Of a DNA stretch of 64,000 nucleotides, positions 35,299 to 47,312 are shown piece after piece. Position numbers and translations under genes: made by a program. The first letter of the stretch is position 1. Every line of letters begins with the position of its first letter. The DNA comes from Pseudisothecium myosuroides (lineage: Eukaryota > Streptophyta > Bryopsida > Hypnales > Lembophyllaceae), in the NCBI GenBank assembly GCA_951799445.1, contig OX637293.1, positions 22,630,001 through 22,694,000 on the forward strand, given 5' to 3'. The notes under the pieces are model-generated. The model did not search any database. It saw only the letters and a list, made by a program, of their open reading frames with translations, and had not been told where the DNA came from.

Positions 35299-36736
35299 GA
35301 GTTCAAAACCGCGGCTCCCCTTGAAATACTCCCCTCTCTCTCCACTTTCGCCATAGCCAAGCTCTAAGTACTGTTTCACTTCAAACCCCCAAACAGTACA
35401 GCAACATTCCTCCCTACTCGGAATGTGACAACTCTCATTCCATTCCTCATCCTGTCCATACTCATCTCACAGCACTCACATACAGAAACCTTCACATGAC
35501 TCAGAAAACGCCATAATCTCCTTTTCTTGCAAAGTAACACAGCAATAGAACGTTTCACACATCATTGATCAAGCAAGAGCATTTCGTGTGGTCTCGTTAC
35601 ATGCAGTCTTGCAGACAAGTACCGTAGCTTCCTAGCAGCTTACATAACTTTCTGCCTAATAACTAAAGTACAGAAACAGTTAGGCAACCCAAAAAATAAT
35701 TTATCAAAATCGGATAGTTTGAAAACATAATTATAAATGAAGCATTCATCCAAGTTGCTCTTACGATTTTTGCATGGTTGCTACTACAGGAGAACCTCTC
35801 TTAGTGCCGGGACTATGCACTAAGAGAGGTTTTATGCAGTTGTGCAGAACTACCGTGGCCTCTAACTATGGGGGCCTCCAACTACTATTCACAAATAAAT
35901 GCTTCAAAGTACGACCTCTCTTACTGTATATTATGTACTAAGAGAGTATGCACTCAGAGAGGTTTTACTGTACATTCATGAAAGGCGTCTGCATGTACAT
36001 GAACCCTTGTCTTCACCTCTAATCCCTGATTGAACTCTATACCATGTCGAAGCTCTGCAAATGACGACTAATTGCTAAACCCTAGACTTCAACTCAGTGG
36101 ACAACGAAGCCAGGCGAGTCCCATTTGCGTCCTGCTGTCAACACAAGCTCACCACACAATGTTCCGATCCAACACAAGAAAACTTGAACCGCAGCAGAAT
36201 CAAGAGATGAAACCTTCACAGGTGATAATCCTCTGTGCGAGAGAGCAAGCAGCAAGTGAGCAGCAACAATCTCCAACCAGTAAGTTAAGCAGCAAACGAG
36301 GAGCAGCGATCTCCCGCGAGTGAAAAAATTTCACAGGTTCTCCGACCTTCAAAACACCAAGCACAAGGGAGAAGGAAGCATGCAAGCCATCGGTTCATTT
36401 ATGTTACGAGGACTGTTTTTCATTAACTGTAGTCAGTCACTATCTCACTGTCCCTGAAGGCCGCCAGTGCTGTCATTTACAGGAATTCACAGCGGTTGTC
36501 AGGCAATTCGTAGCTGCTATCTTACAACTCCTGGTGTATAACTTAGTACCTCAACAACAATAACTTAGTATCCTTCGCTCGGGTCAGATGCGTTAAAAAA
36601 TAATTCAAAATATAATAAAATATGGCCTGTAATGAAATTGTAGTCACTGTCTCACTGTCCCTGAATTTCTGCTGCAAGTGCTGTCATTTACAGGAATTCA
36701 GAGCGGTTGTCATGCAACTTGTAGCTGCTATCTTAA
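35299..36736. repeat. P450 upstream block, copy A side
   Basis: The region from about 35320 to 36560 is duplicated upstream of P450 copy B (60340-62030, split by a Harbinger-type element), and the GAGCAAGCAGCAAGTGAGCAG part again at about 40960-41290. Reading frames here are not conserved between copies, so it is probably non-coding. An internal repeat (36420-36540 versus 36640-36740) is present. Confidence 0.65.
35787..35970. mobile_element. Emigrant-like pogo MITE (184 bp)
   Basis: Ends CAGGAGAACCTCTCTTAG and the complement of CAGTAAAACCTCTCTGAG, flanked by TA (35785-35786, 35971-35972). This closely resembles the Emigrant/Lemi pogo-type MITEs known from plants. It lies about 0.6 kb upstream of P450 copy A. 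Confidence 0.82.
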
Positions 36737-37665
36737 CCTCTAAAGGCCCAATGTCCCTTGGGAGGACATATGGGATTTCGGGCAGGTACCTACGAGCTGA
36801 AATTTTTTCGTGATTTTTTGAAACTTTTTTTGAAGATAGAAAAACCGATAAGCTATGTGGGAATATAATTTTTTTCACAATCGGTGCCCGGGAACATTAG
36901 TTATGACCAAATAAGCTCAAAACAGGGGATGGCGGGCAGCCCGGGCAGCAAAAAAAAATGGCAAAATTTTGATTTTTTTTTTTTAATATTTTTTTTTCAT
37001 AGATTATTTTTTGTGTATCTGGAAAGCTTTGATTCATTTCATTTGGATTTGTTATGAGAAAGTTATGGACATTCTTGTTTTTCGGGCAGTTAGAGCATCT
37101 TCCTGAAAAAAATAACTTGTAGGATTCATTTCTGAATGCTATTTTTGCAATTTTTCAAAAAAATAAAATTCTCATGGTTAAGTTTACTTGCTAGAACAAT
37201 CTCACCATTGGGATTAGTGTATTTTAATTTCATCTAAAATATATTAATATTTTAGATTTTCCTTCTATCTTGTACCTACCTCTACTTAACAATTTTTTTA
37301 GGGATGATAATTAAGTTTTTTTGAATGTTTTTTTTCCCCTAAGCTCTCAATTCAATTCTCCATTATATAGATTAAAAGCTCAAAACTTTGTAGTGCAAAA
37401 ATTTTAAGTTAAAAATGATCAAAGTCAAAAATCTAGTCCCGCAATGTGCTGAAAAACTTATTTTTTCCACTTTAATCGCAAATATCTTGCAATCTAAGCG
37501 GTCAAAAATTCTGAAATTTTTTCCATACATTCTCATACTGGTTAGGTATAAGATACTATGGTTAGATGTGCAAAAAAAACATTTTTCATTTTTTTTCACT
37601 CTATGCTATAGAAATGGCAGTTTTCAATGTTTTTTGGCAGAAAAAAGGCCTTGGGCCTTTAGGGG
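36737..37665. mobile_element. TTAA-flanked inverted-repeat element, copy 1 (929 bp)
   Basis: Ends CCTCTAAAGG and CCTTTAGGGG, with TTAA at both borders (36733-36736, 37666-37669). The interior has no transposase. Paralogous unfilled versions of the site occur nearby (GCTATCTTACAA at about 36517 and 41250), confirming an insertion. TTAA flanks with CCC-type ends recall piggyBac; a TTA/TAA Harbinger-like reading is also possible. Confidence 0.8.
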
Positions 37666-37669
37666 TTAA

Positions 37670-38470
37670 TTACAATTCTTGGTGTACCTCAACAATAGTA
37701 GTATCCTATGCTCGGGTCAGATTCATTAAAAAATAATTCAAAATATAATCAAATATGGCTTATAATGAAATTTTCAGAAATTATAACGTGGCATAATTGA
37801 ATAAGCCAGGTAGAAAATATAAATATAAATAATTTGAATCCTCAAAAAAAACGATGAAAAATGAAAAATAAGATGCATATCAAGGTGATTGCTTCATAAA
37901 TGTAAAAAATCCATGGAATATATAAGCTTACTCTTTTTCCTCCTCCCTTGAAGAAAGACTAAGTATATTCATTGAAAGGGATTGAAACTTAACTAGTCCT
38001 TTTGCTACCTTACTAAGCTATAAAGACCCTATTACTAAAGGTCACAAAAGATTCAGCAAAGCCCTTAGTACCGTGATAATGTTATGAGGACCCTATTACT
38101 AAAGGTCATGAAATATTCCAAATCTTGTAAAATGAAATTGCAAAAATTCTAAATCCATTTGATGAAAGATAATTTAATCCAAAAGGAAATGATTTCATAT
38201 AGGATCTAATGAATGTAACCCGGACATGTGGTACGGTACACACATCATTCATTGATCAAGCAAGAATAACCACATTTTGTGTAGTCTTATCACATGTAGC
38301 TCTGCACACAAGAACACAAACAATGTGCTCAAAATTGTTTGATAATGAGTGTGTGTGAAATCAATTTGAGAGCTGACAAATGAAATCAATCCAACAGCTT
38401 GATTACCTGGGTGCCGCACAGATGGAAACTAGAGAAGAAATTTAGTGGCAATGAACTCAAAGTTAGCTAA
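37670..38470. repeat. Further P450 upstream block
   Basis: Contains ATTGATCAAGCAAG and ATGTGCTCAAAATTGT stretches also found at about 5555-5635, and the GATTACCTGGGTGCCGCAC block shared with 6588 and 62342. No coding region. Confidence 0.6.
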
Positions 38471-38929
38471 GAGTATCTGCAGTGGTTTTTTAATAGACAA
38501 TCCCTGCATTGGCAAACGCAAGGGCATTCCACGAGACTTGCAGCATAATGCCGGGTTGTTTTTAGAACAAATTAGTCCAATGGTGTCTCGGCATTTCAAA
38601 CGTCAAATGGACTTTTCCGCATTAAAAAAGAAAGAAAGAAAAGAATCTCCATTAAAAAAAGACTTTCCGTGGAAACAAGATAATATTGAATTGATTGACA
38701 TACTTTACAATGCGGAAAAGGATAGGCAATTATAATTATTTCTATTGGAAGCTACCTTGCGGGCCCTTCACATTTTGGAAATTTGCCAGATCAAGGGGTT
38801 CACATACCAAGATTGTGGAAGTACCGGGACCTGTAAAGGTTGCATTGGGGCAAATATTTTATTTCAAATCACTTGGCACTCAACAAAGTGCCGATACCGT
38901 CATGTTTGCCGAGACCACTACAGACGCTC
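38471..38929. mobile_element. Tourist/PIF-Harbinger-type element (459 bp)
   Basis: Ends GAGTATCTGCAGTGG and the complement of GAGCGTCTGTAGTGG, flanked by TAA (38468-38470, 38930-38932). It interrupts a conserved block whose unfilled version is at about 62395-62425. It holds an open frame of about 90 codons, rich in Lys and of no recognised family, which extends across the left border and is probably fortuitous. Confidence 0.82.
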
Positions 38930-39043
38930 TAAATTAAGATAAGTTCTCTTTCGTCTCAGTTTGGATATCTGCAATGCCCTGGACCCAAGGTGCCCCTCGC
39001 CTTTTCCAAGACTGGACACCTTTAAGAAGTTTTGGTAGAGTTG

Positions 39044-39868
39044 CATCACAAAGTTTAGACCCTAAGGTTTGTCAACAATTATCATGTGGTTATTGTTGTT
39101 TCATGGGTTCGCATGTTATTTACAATTTATCGCATCATTACGATGCATTATTTCACATTGTTATTGCATTGTTACAATGCATTACTTGCAACTGCATCGT
39201 AATGATGCGATAAATTGTAAATAATGTGCAAACCCATGAAACAACAATAACCAGATGATAATTGTTGACAAACCGTAGGGTCTAAACTCGGAGGGGTCAC
39301 TTAGAGTGTCCATTAGAAAACACGTGCGAACAAAACTTTGGACCCCCTATATTATATCCTAAAATTTAAATAAAATGAAATAAAAAAAATATGACTAGAT
39401 TTTCCTACTTCAAAAGTTTATGTTTTGAATTATTGATATTTTTATTTGTTAATGATAATTAGTTACAAATTTTTGAAGTAATTAGATACACTGTACAGCT
39501 GAAAAATAACTTTCACACCCCTATATTATATCCTAAAAAATTGTCTAAAAAATGAACAAAAAATTCCTAAAAATAGCTCTCTATTGAAAGTTCATTTTGA
39601 GTTGAGTATTGATGCAATGGTCATCTAAATGTGATCTCTATAAATATTTGAGTTGAAAAATATGCCGTTTTAGGCCATTTTCAACCTCTTGTACAAATCA
39701 TTTCAACTATTATTTTAGTTTGAAATTTTGGCAATAGAAACCTATAGTCATTATTAAGCAACCCTCAAAATTTTAAGTTGAAATTATAGTTCATTAGAAA
39801 CCACTTGTTCGCACGTGGTTTGTAATAAAATACTAGGTGCCCCCCCCAAGGGTCTAAACTTTGTGATG
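39044..39868. mobile_element. Palindromic MITE (about 253 bp) interrupted by a hAT-type element
   Basis: Ends CATCACAAAGTTTAGACC and its exact complement. The body folds on itself: TTTATCGCATCATTACGATG near 39136-39156 is complemented near 39196-39215. Removal of the 564-bp insert and one copy of its octamer leaves about 253 bp. The subterminal sequence TTGTTTCATGGGT and the CATC(A/T)CAAAGTTTAG end match the right end of the 1.47-kb elements at 21.9 and 23.6 kb, so it belongs to that family. Confidence 0.82.
39287..39850. mobile_element. hAT-type non-autonomous element, copy 2 (564 bp, nested)
   Basis: Same length and orientation as the element at 7723-8286, with about six substitutions, but flanked by a different 8-bp repeat, GGTCTAAA (39279-39286 and 39851-39858). 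The duplicated octamer is part of the right end of a palindromic MITE (39044-39868), so this element landed inside an older one. Confidence 0.92.
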
Positions 39869-41571
39869 TGGAGAAGAGCATCTCCCGCCTACAATTGCAC
39901 CCCTTCATGTACTACACATCAAATTTTCCATACATATACCTATTTTAAGAGGGGGTATGCTTAGGAGGGAGGGTTGTTTTATTCTCTCACATGAGGTCAG
40001 CCGTGTAGTGTATGTGAAGGTCTAATTTGGCATTTGAGTGCAGAAATACTTTCTTTTTGTGGACAAAGGGTTTCAGCAATTGGAACTATTATTATTATTG
40101 TTTTAGCATTCTGGCGTTCAATTTTTTTGTGTTTGGCAACTTCTAAGTTTTCTTGTTTCGGGAAACATGTCATGTGGGGCTTAAGGCGTGATATAGGTTT
40201 TCAAAAATATTAAAAAATTCAGGCAATATGGATGAAATTTGTTTTGCAACATTTTGGACATTCCACTTGTAATATTCCAAGCATTAAGACATTCCAATTT
40301 CTTTTTAATTTATGTCTGAATCTGACCTTCATGTAGGATACCTCAGCCCACAATGAAAACCAAAAAATTTCCTGCAAACAATCCCGAACCCCTACTAATG
40401 TGTCACTTCTATGTTTTTCTAGAGATTACAATAAAACGTGACAATGTTGTATGTGATGTTTGAGAAAACATAGATGTCCCATCCGACAATAACATCCACA
40501 CATCTTTCTCGATATCTCACAAAAATTTGGACTCTTAAACCTTAAAAGACGTACTGGTAACCGTGGAAATCAATCAAATCATCCCTTTGGATACCATGGG
40601 AATCACTGGCTTAAAAAAATGGAGAAGCACTCATCGGAAGTCAAACTATTGTAGAAGACCTACCGTTTTCACAACAAAATTTTGAAGATGAATAGTTGCA
40701 CATCTATCCTACACAAAAGATTCTTTGTCATTCATCGGACATTTAGTGTGCGCAATGTCCTTTACGGATTAATCACACTTAGAGTCTCTGATGCATTGCT
40801 ATCAACCTTAACACCCCTTGTTTTGTCATAACGTCACCAAAAATGAGGATTTTTTTACAGTGCACCATCCAAAAAGGTTTAGGCACATGCCAACATCAAA
40901 GGAATTGAATAGCAGATATAGCCAATTTCATTGAAATGGTGATATTTTGTTACTCTGTGCAAGCGAGCAAGCAGCAAGTGAGCAGCAACAATCTCCAACG
41001 AGTAAATTAAGCAGCAAACGAACATCAGCGATCTCCAGCGAGTGGAAAAAACTTCACAGGTCCTCCGACCTTCAAAGCACCAAGCACAAGGGAGAAGGAA
41101 GCATGCGAGCCTCCTCAAGTATCCGTTCATTTATGTTACGAGTACTGTTTTTCAATAACTATAGTCAGTCACTGCCTCACTGTCCCTGAAGGCTGCCAGT
41201 GCTGTCATTTACAGGAATTCACAGCAGTTGTCATGCAATTCGTAGCTGCTATCTTACAATTCTTGGTGTGCCTCAACAATAATAGTACCCTACAGTGGGG
41301 TCACATTCATTTTAATATAATCCAAATTATATTAAATTTGACCTGTAATGAAATTTTCAGAAATTATAATGTGGTGTAATTGAATTAGGTAGAAAATAAA
41401 AATAAAGATAATTTGAATCCTCAAATAAACTCGATGAACATATGATCACAATTGTTAGAGGCGATAATGGAAGTGCTGCTATCTAGTCAATGGAGTTGCA
41501 GTGGCTGGAGCTGATGAGAGCTGGAGCGTGGACCAGTGGACCAAGGTTTTTAACCCCATCATGAAGGCCAC
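39869..41571. other. Spacer with partial copy of the P450 upstream block
   Basis: 40960-41400 repeats the upstream block at 36240-36540 and 61680-61990. The rest is AT-rich with no supported gene. Confidence 0.5.
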
Positions 41572-41573
41572 TA

Positions 41574-41885
41574 CACTAAATAGGGTATTTAGTGTTGGCA
41601 ACACTATTTGTGAACCATGACACTAAATATCATTAAGCCTACTAAAGTAAGTAACATTAAATGTAATTTCTAACATTAAATATACTCTATGGTAAATCTG
41701 AAATCTGAAAATGTTTACATTTAGTGTTAGAACTTATTAAAGGAAGGTAGAAGGGAAGAGAAGACAAAGGCGGCGCATTGAAGGTTAGCACTACACTAAT
41801 CGTCCTAAAATTGACATTTAGTGTAGGGTCAAGTAGGGTGGTAATTACACTAAATGTAATCCAATACTAAATACCCTATTTAGTG
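41574..41885. mobile_element. MITE derived from the pogo element at 26538-28861
   Basis: A 312-bp element with ends CACTAAATAGGG and its complement, flanked by TA (41572-41573, 41886-41887). Its left ~150 bp match 26545-26700 almost base for base (GACACTAAATATCATTAAG is shared). A short stretch with AGGGAAGAGAAG and GGCGGC matches the leader side of the large element near 28730-28755. The transposase is completely missing, so this is an internal deletion derivative. Confidence 0.9.
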
Positions 41886-42377
41886 TAGCTTGGGCATGAT
41901 ATATCCTCGTCATTAACAACATCCTTGTGTTCCTAATGTTATGTTTTTTTTATCAATGTAGTATATAAGGTGAATGTACCCATACCCGATCACTTAAGGT
42001 ATTTCCCAGCAAATGATGAGCAATTTAAGGTGCAAGAAATTTTTCCCATGTAGAAAGATAAAAAATATGGGGATTCCCAAATTTTCATAATTTTATTCGC
42101 AAAATTGAAGTTACTATGAATTTTGGGAGTCATAAAGTTGTTCGGACTAATAACCAATGTCTAGAGTCATCCAATTCCGATCATCTAAAAAACTGCCTTT
42201 CCACTCACTATTTCCTACTTTCTTCCTCACTACTTTAGACATGTGTCATAACCTTATTAGTCCCAACCTTGAAAAAATACATTCCAAGCTTTTCAACCTT
42301 GGTTGGAATTAGTGCCCCCTATAGGTTGGCTATGGGTTGTGATCAACTATGGATACATCTACCTTAGAGTCTATATA

Positions 42378-42562
42378 CAATAGAACCTCTCTAAGTCGAT
42401 CCTCTCTAAGTCAATAAAGCGTTGTTAAGAAGTATTGATTGTCGATCCTAGCTTAATAAAATGAACCATATGTGAACATGATGACCCTTCCTAATGTAAT
42501 GACCTCTCTAACTCAATGTGTCAAGCCGGTCCCAACTCTATCGACTTAGAGAAGTTCTACTG
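42378..42562. mobile_element. Emigrant-like pogo MITE (185 bp)
   Basis: Ends CAATAGAACCTCTCTAAG and the complement of CAGTAGAACTTCTCTAAG, flanked by TA (42376-42377, 42563-42564). Same family as 35787-35970. A shorter eroded relative with CCCTCTCTAAATCAATC lies at about 29856-29941. Confidence 0.85.
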
Positions 42563-42564
42563 TA

Positions 42565-43478
42565 TTATTTCGTAGATGATGTATATATAGAAGGGCTTAC
42601 AATCTCCTCTTCCTTATGCTTGTGTAATTAATGTATTCCCAACTAGATGCAGTATGTGCATGGTTTTATAAGCTATCTTAATCTTTCTATGCTCAACGTA
42701 AGCTGTATACCTGAAAGTGTCACCAACCTTAGCATGGACTCGGTTATTAGACTGCTAGTTTTGTTGTCTAGTTGGCAATTGAAAACCAATTCCAATGCAT
42801 TTTAATACGTACTAGTAACTTCAAATTGCAATGAATCCTCGCGCTCATGTCGAGGAAGAGCGTTCACTTGTTGCACTTTAGGTTTTCATTTTGAACATTG
42901 GATGAAATAATTGGCTAATATTTCTCTGAAATGAAACGTGCCGGATTTTGTGATAGAAATTGTGATACTATGTATTAATATAATAAAAAAAGAAGATGTT
43001 TTAATTTGGACATTGCATGCATGAACTACAAATTTTTAGAGTCCTAGTTGTAGTGTATCTAAATTTGAATATAGTTTTTCATATTTAGAATGTGGACATT
43101 TTAGGCAAGAATTTGGAAGAGTTGCTTTAGACAAAGGTTGTACAATTATCTTACGTTTGATGTCACCACATTTTGGGTAATTGATGTTAAGAATAGGCTC
43201 ATTTGTGGTTTGGATTCCTCATGTATGCTTCTAAATCATAAACCTTCTACATCTAAATTGATTCAATCTGAAATTTGACAAAATTTGACAATGCTATTGC
43301 AAGCTCCATTTTTAGAAATGAAGATCACCAACAACAATATACTTGTAGTTGACATAAAGATCACCAACAACAATATATTTTGTTCTGATTCATTGTAGGC
43401 CAAAATGCACACCAACTTCATATTGCTCAGCAATCACTTCATGTCGTTCATCTTGGCGTGGAGTTGGGCCACTTCGGC
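42565..43478. other. No gene seen
   Basis: AT-rich spacer without long frames. A short direct repeat with GATCACCAACAACAATATA occurs twice near 43323-43378. Confidence 0.5.
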
Positions 43479-43726
43479 TTACAACTTCTTGGTCCGGGAA
43501 CGCACCTTATTGTAGTCATTCAACACGTTGCATACATTGGTCAATATGGCCGCCATATTTTGTACTTCCAACTCGACTTGCTCTGCGCATGTTTGCATGG
43601 CAGCAAATGCAGTTACGGAAATACCTCCTTCATTACGTTCTAGAGACTCTTCAACTATTGCATGTTGCGCTTGGGCCCTCAATATGATGTTGGCCTCCTC
43701 GAGAGCCTTCAACTTCTCTACCTTTT
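43479..43726 (-). pseudogene. Coiled-coil protein fragment
   Basis: Minus-strand frame reading KVEKLKALEEANIILRAQ at the start, then ESLERNEGGISV and KVRSRTKKL to a stop at 43479. After that stop the same frame continues with AEVAQLHAKMNDMK to a second stop, so it is broken. Heptad-like Leu/Ala spacing suggests a coiled coil. It abuts the long-TIR element and may be the C-terminal remnant of a transposon or host gene. No family was recognised. Confidence 0.4.
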
Positions 43727-46700
43727 GTGAGCTCTCAATTTGTCACTTGGGACTTGTAGATTTTTTTTTTGAAATTTACAATTTAAGTTGATAAAAGTAT
43801 ACAAAAAGCAATAAAAAGAGTGTAGAACCGAAATAGGGTTGTGTCATACCCATTATAGTATTTTGTCTAGTTTTGATTTTATACCTAGAACGCCCCCAAA
43901 CCTTACCTAAAAATAGAATAGAAATCACAAAATAATGAGATTTATTGGGTTTGAGTCACATAGCCCTAAAAGGGCTAAATCCCACTATGAATGTGGCAAT
44001 TCATGGCTAAATCGGTCCGAGGGATCCACAGCGAGGCTACTAGGTCGGATCTTAGAATTAGATTTTGAATTCCCCATTAGATCGATAAATTCCCAAAATC
44101 CCGATTGTTAGCATGCAGGAGCTACTAACGCAAGATGGGGCTGCGGAGGAGTCTACTGTCCAAGAATGCTATTTTGGGATAAATCCCATGTCAAGAGTCC
44201 AACAACAAAATTGATTCGTCAAGATTCTTTCATCTGTAGAAGATTCCCACACCATCGACAATTCAAGGATATGGCCAATTTGGATCTCCACTGACCCATT
44301 GTGCTAGGTACGAAAACGCACCTTCACATTTTTCATGAGACTCCCTGAGAGGTCCCATGAAAATTCCTGGCATCTTTCGACTTGCAGAAGAACCTCTTCC
44401 AAACAGTCAACCGTTCTAACCTCCAACGGGAATTTCTTGTAAATTATTCGGATTACGATAAAGTCTCACTAAAAATTAAAATAGCTTGTCTTATATTAAT
44501 ATTGCACTCCGTTAAGTTTTATGACATTCCGATAGCGGCAAGTACCCGAACCGGCGATCTATTCCTTGGAAATTAATCACGTGGCGGGTCCTTGTGATGG
44601 TGATTAGCATTCCGAGACCATACGATGGCAAAACGAAGTCAATCAGGAGTCCTTTCCTACTCTCTTGCACCTACCGGAGACCCTACGATAGTTATTTTTC
44701 TCAAAATAGGAGACCCCCAAGATTTAGGAATTTACCACGACTTGGTTTTTAATCTAAATTAGCCTACGATGGATTTTTGGTCCTGGTACGGAGGATTGAA
44801 GAGGCTGTCGGACGAAACACGACAATTTGGAGTCAACGGCGCAATTGGTTTGACGATTGGAGTTAATCTCCCAAAGTTAGGATGTTGGTTCAGCATAGAT
44901 GGTAGATAGTCATTTTTTAGGGATTATGATGAAAATCTTTGAGGATGAAGATGAAAATCCAAGTTGATAAGGTTATCGTTAGGACTTTAGAGGGAAGGGT
45001 GGGCCCTTGGAAACCTATATAAGGGCCCCATTTCTCTCTTTAGAATCACCTCTAATACTTGTTTTGGGTCTGTGGAAACAAGTTATTTTGGATATTTTGG
45101 ATATTTTGGATATTTTGGCATTTTAAGCCGAAAAACCTCTACGATGTTTTCGGAGTACTTTTGGCTCCATTGTTGTTGTATTTTGAGCTTTAGAAGGTCC
45201 TTGGGATCCTTCTATCTTATCTTTGCGTCTGCTTGTGTACTAAGTGTAAGTCAAGAGTTTTTTTCTTGTCCATTGTAGCCTCGTGAGTTATTTGTGCGTT
45301 CCCAGGAGTCTTTTGAGAGTCTTGTAGTAATCTTAAAGTACCCTTCCACCATACCTTGGCGATGCCGCTTTGGAGGGGTCTTTAGAGTGTGAGTTTTGTA
45401 TTTTCATATTCGTTCTAATTTGTGTGTCCCCTTTAAGTGTCCTCTTACCTCTTTCTAACGTTTTCCTCATTGTCTGGACCCCCCTTCGGAACGGCGAAGC
45501 TTTGATTTCCTTTTGTGTGTTTTCTTTAAAGTGTGTTCTCACCTTCATCTAAAAGTTTTCCTTGTCGTGTGGACCCCCTTTAGGACGGCGAAGCTTTGAA
45601 CCTCCACGGTGCTTAGTTCCAAAGTATAGTTTCCAAGAGATGCTTGGAGAAATCTAAAGTTTAGCTTCGAAGAATATTCATGGATTAGTAGGGGAATTAA
45701 AGTGAGTTCCAAGCAAATCCAACACATTTCCAAGTGAATTGTACAAGTCGCAAAATTTCCCTCCAAAGTATTTTTAGCGCATCCAACCCTTCTAGTTATA
45801 CCAGATTAGTTTTTTTTGTGGTAAAAGACCAGAAAAATAAGCAAACAAAAAAAATCCAAAACCGAACCTCGAGCCGGCCTAGCAAGTCCAGCTGAGGGCC
45901 AAGCAAGGTTGGATTGGGAAGCAGTCAGGCCAGTCCAACAGGTCGGGTTGGAAGTAGTCAGGCTGTCCAAACAGGTCGGGTTGTCCAGCAAGGTCGGGTT
46001 GGGAGCAAGTTGGGCTATCCAGTAGGTAGGGTTGGGAGCAAGCCGGGGTTGGGGAGGTCTCTCATTCCTTTTTTTTGTCTCCGCTAATTAAGGGAATTTA
46101 AGTCCTACTTAGACCAAGGGCTGGATTAGGAAAATAGAGTCAAACACAAGAAGAAGAATATAGAGAAGGAAAAGAAAAAGAAGTCAAGAAGTCACAAACT
46201 CCACACGCCACACCTGCACATAAGATCCTAGCTCCCTCACTTGAAAAACAATACTGCTATAAGCAATGGAGGAGGATTAGAGATGAAGGAATTGAAGTAG
46301 GCAAATAAATGAGAGAGACGATAAACAGTGCCCTAGCTATAAGATTAGGTAGACCTAGGAAGGAAATCTAGAAAACTCTTGGTGATTGTTGGAGGAAGGA
46401 TTAGAATGACACAAAGGAAGAAAGCGTAACAAGGTAGGAGGCACCATTAATTCTCCCTCGGAGTTTGAGACCATAGTGTAAGACGCCATAAATACATTTG
46501 GTGGAATAGTTCTAAAGTAAAAGAAAAGAGAAGAAAGAAAAGGAAAGGAATAGGGAAGGAAGGAGGTTGGATCCTCAAGAGTGTAATATTTTCTAAAATT
46601 AAGCGGTGAGCTTGAAAAAAATCAAACAAACAAGCAAAAGACTACCATAGAGCATGAGGATGCGGATGCGGTTGTGCACGAGGTCATCTCTGATAGATAC

Positions 46701-47039
46701 AAAATTTGTAAGAACCTATCTATCTCCGGTGGTGAGGAAGTGAGTCTTTGAACTAATCCTTGGTGTTTTCTCCCTAATTAACAATGATTTCTTTAAATCA
46801 ATCCTTAAACCACGTTAGCAAGCCGAGATGAGTGCAATTTAGAAGTTTATATTCCAAAGTTCATAGATTTGAAATAGAGGTTTCCGAAAACATATTACAT
46901 TTAGGATTTGGCTTTGAATTGGCCATGCTAGAGTAAGTTGAACAGTAGGGGATAGGACGGATGAACGTGATTAAAACTTCATCCTAAAGGAACAATAGAC
47001 AAAAATTAGGGATTTAGATTAGAAGTAGAATCTAGGATT

Positions 47040-47309
47040 TACTATAAGAAACCCCCATTTTAGGTGACGAGCCCTAATTTTTTATGACGGATTTTAGGTG
47101 ATGTCAATGTTGACAACCCAAAAATTTTATATCAACAAAAATGTACAACGTAACATCAATGTTGACATAAAAACATTGGATTGTCAATATTGATGTTACA
47201 TTGGACATTTTTGTTGACATAAAAATTTTGGATTGTCAACATTGACATCACCTAAAATCTGTCATAAAAAATTAGGGCTCGTCACCTAAAACATGGGTTT
47301 CTTATAGTG
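47040..47309. mobile_element. CACTA-type MITE, palindromic (270 bp)
   Basis: The right end is GGGTTTCTTATAGTG; the left end is TACTATAAGAAACC (first base C to T). It is flanked by ATT (47037-47039, 47310-47312). The arms share TTTTAGGTGAC and TGTCAATGTTGA with their complements over nearly the full length, so a transcript would fold into one long hairpin. Confidence 0.82.
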
Positions 47310-47312
47310 ATT

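Noticed and set aside
36072..36323. Open frame of 83 codons rich in Gln, Lys and Ser (also 40947-41189 and 61601-61843)
   Set aside because: The three paralogous blocks do not keep the same frame or length, so it is non-coding duplicated upstream DNA.
38445..38735. 96-codon Lys-rich frame
   Set aside because: It crosses the left border of the Tourist-type element at 38471, so it cannot be an ancestral gene.
45072..45278. FGYFGYFGYFGI repeat peptide
   Set aside because: Produced by a short TTTTGGATA tandem repeat; nothing supports translation.
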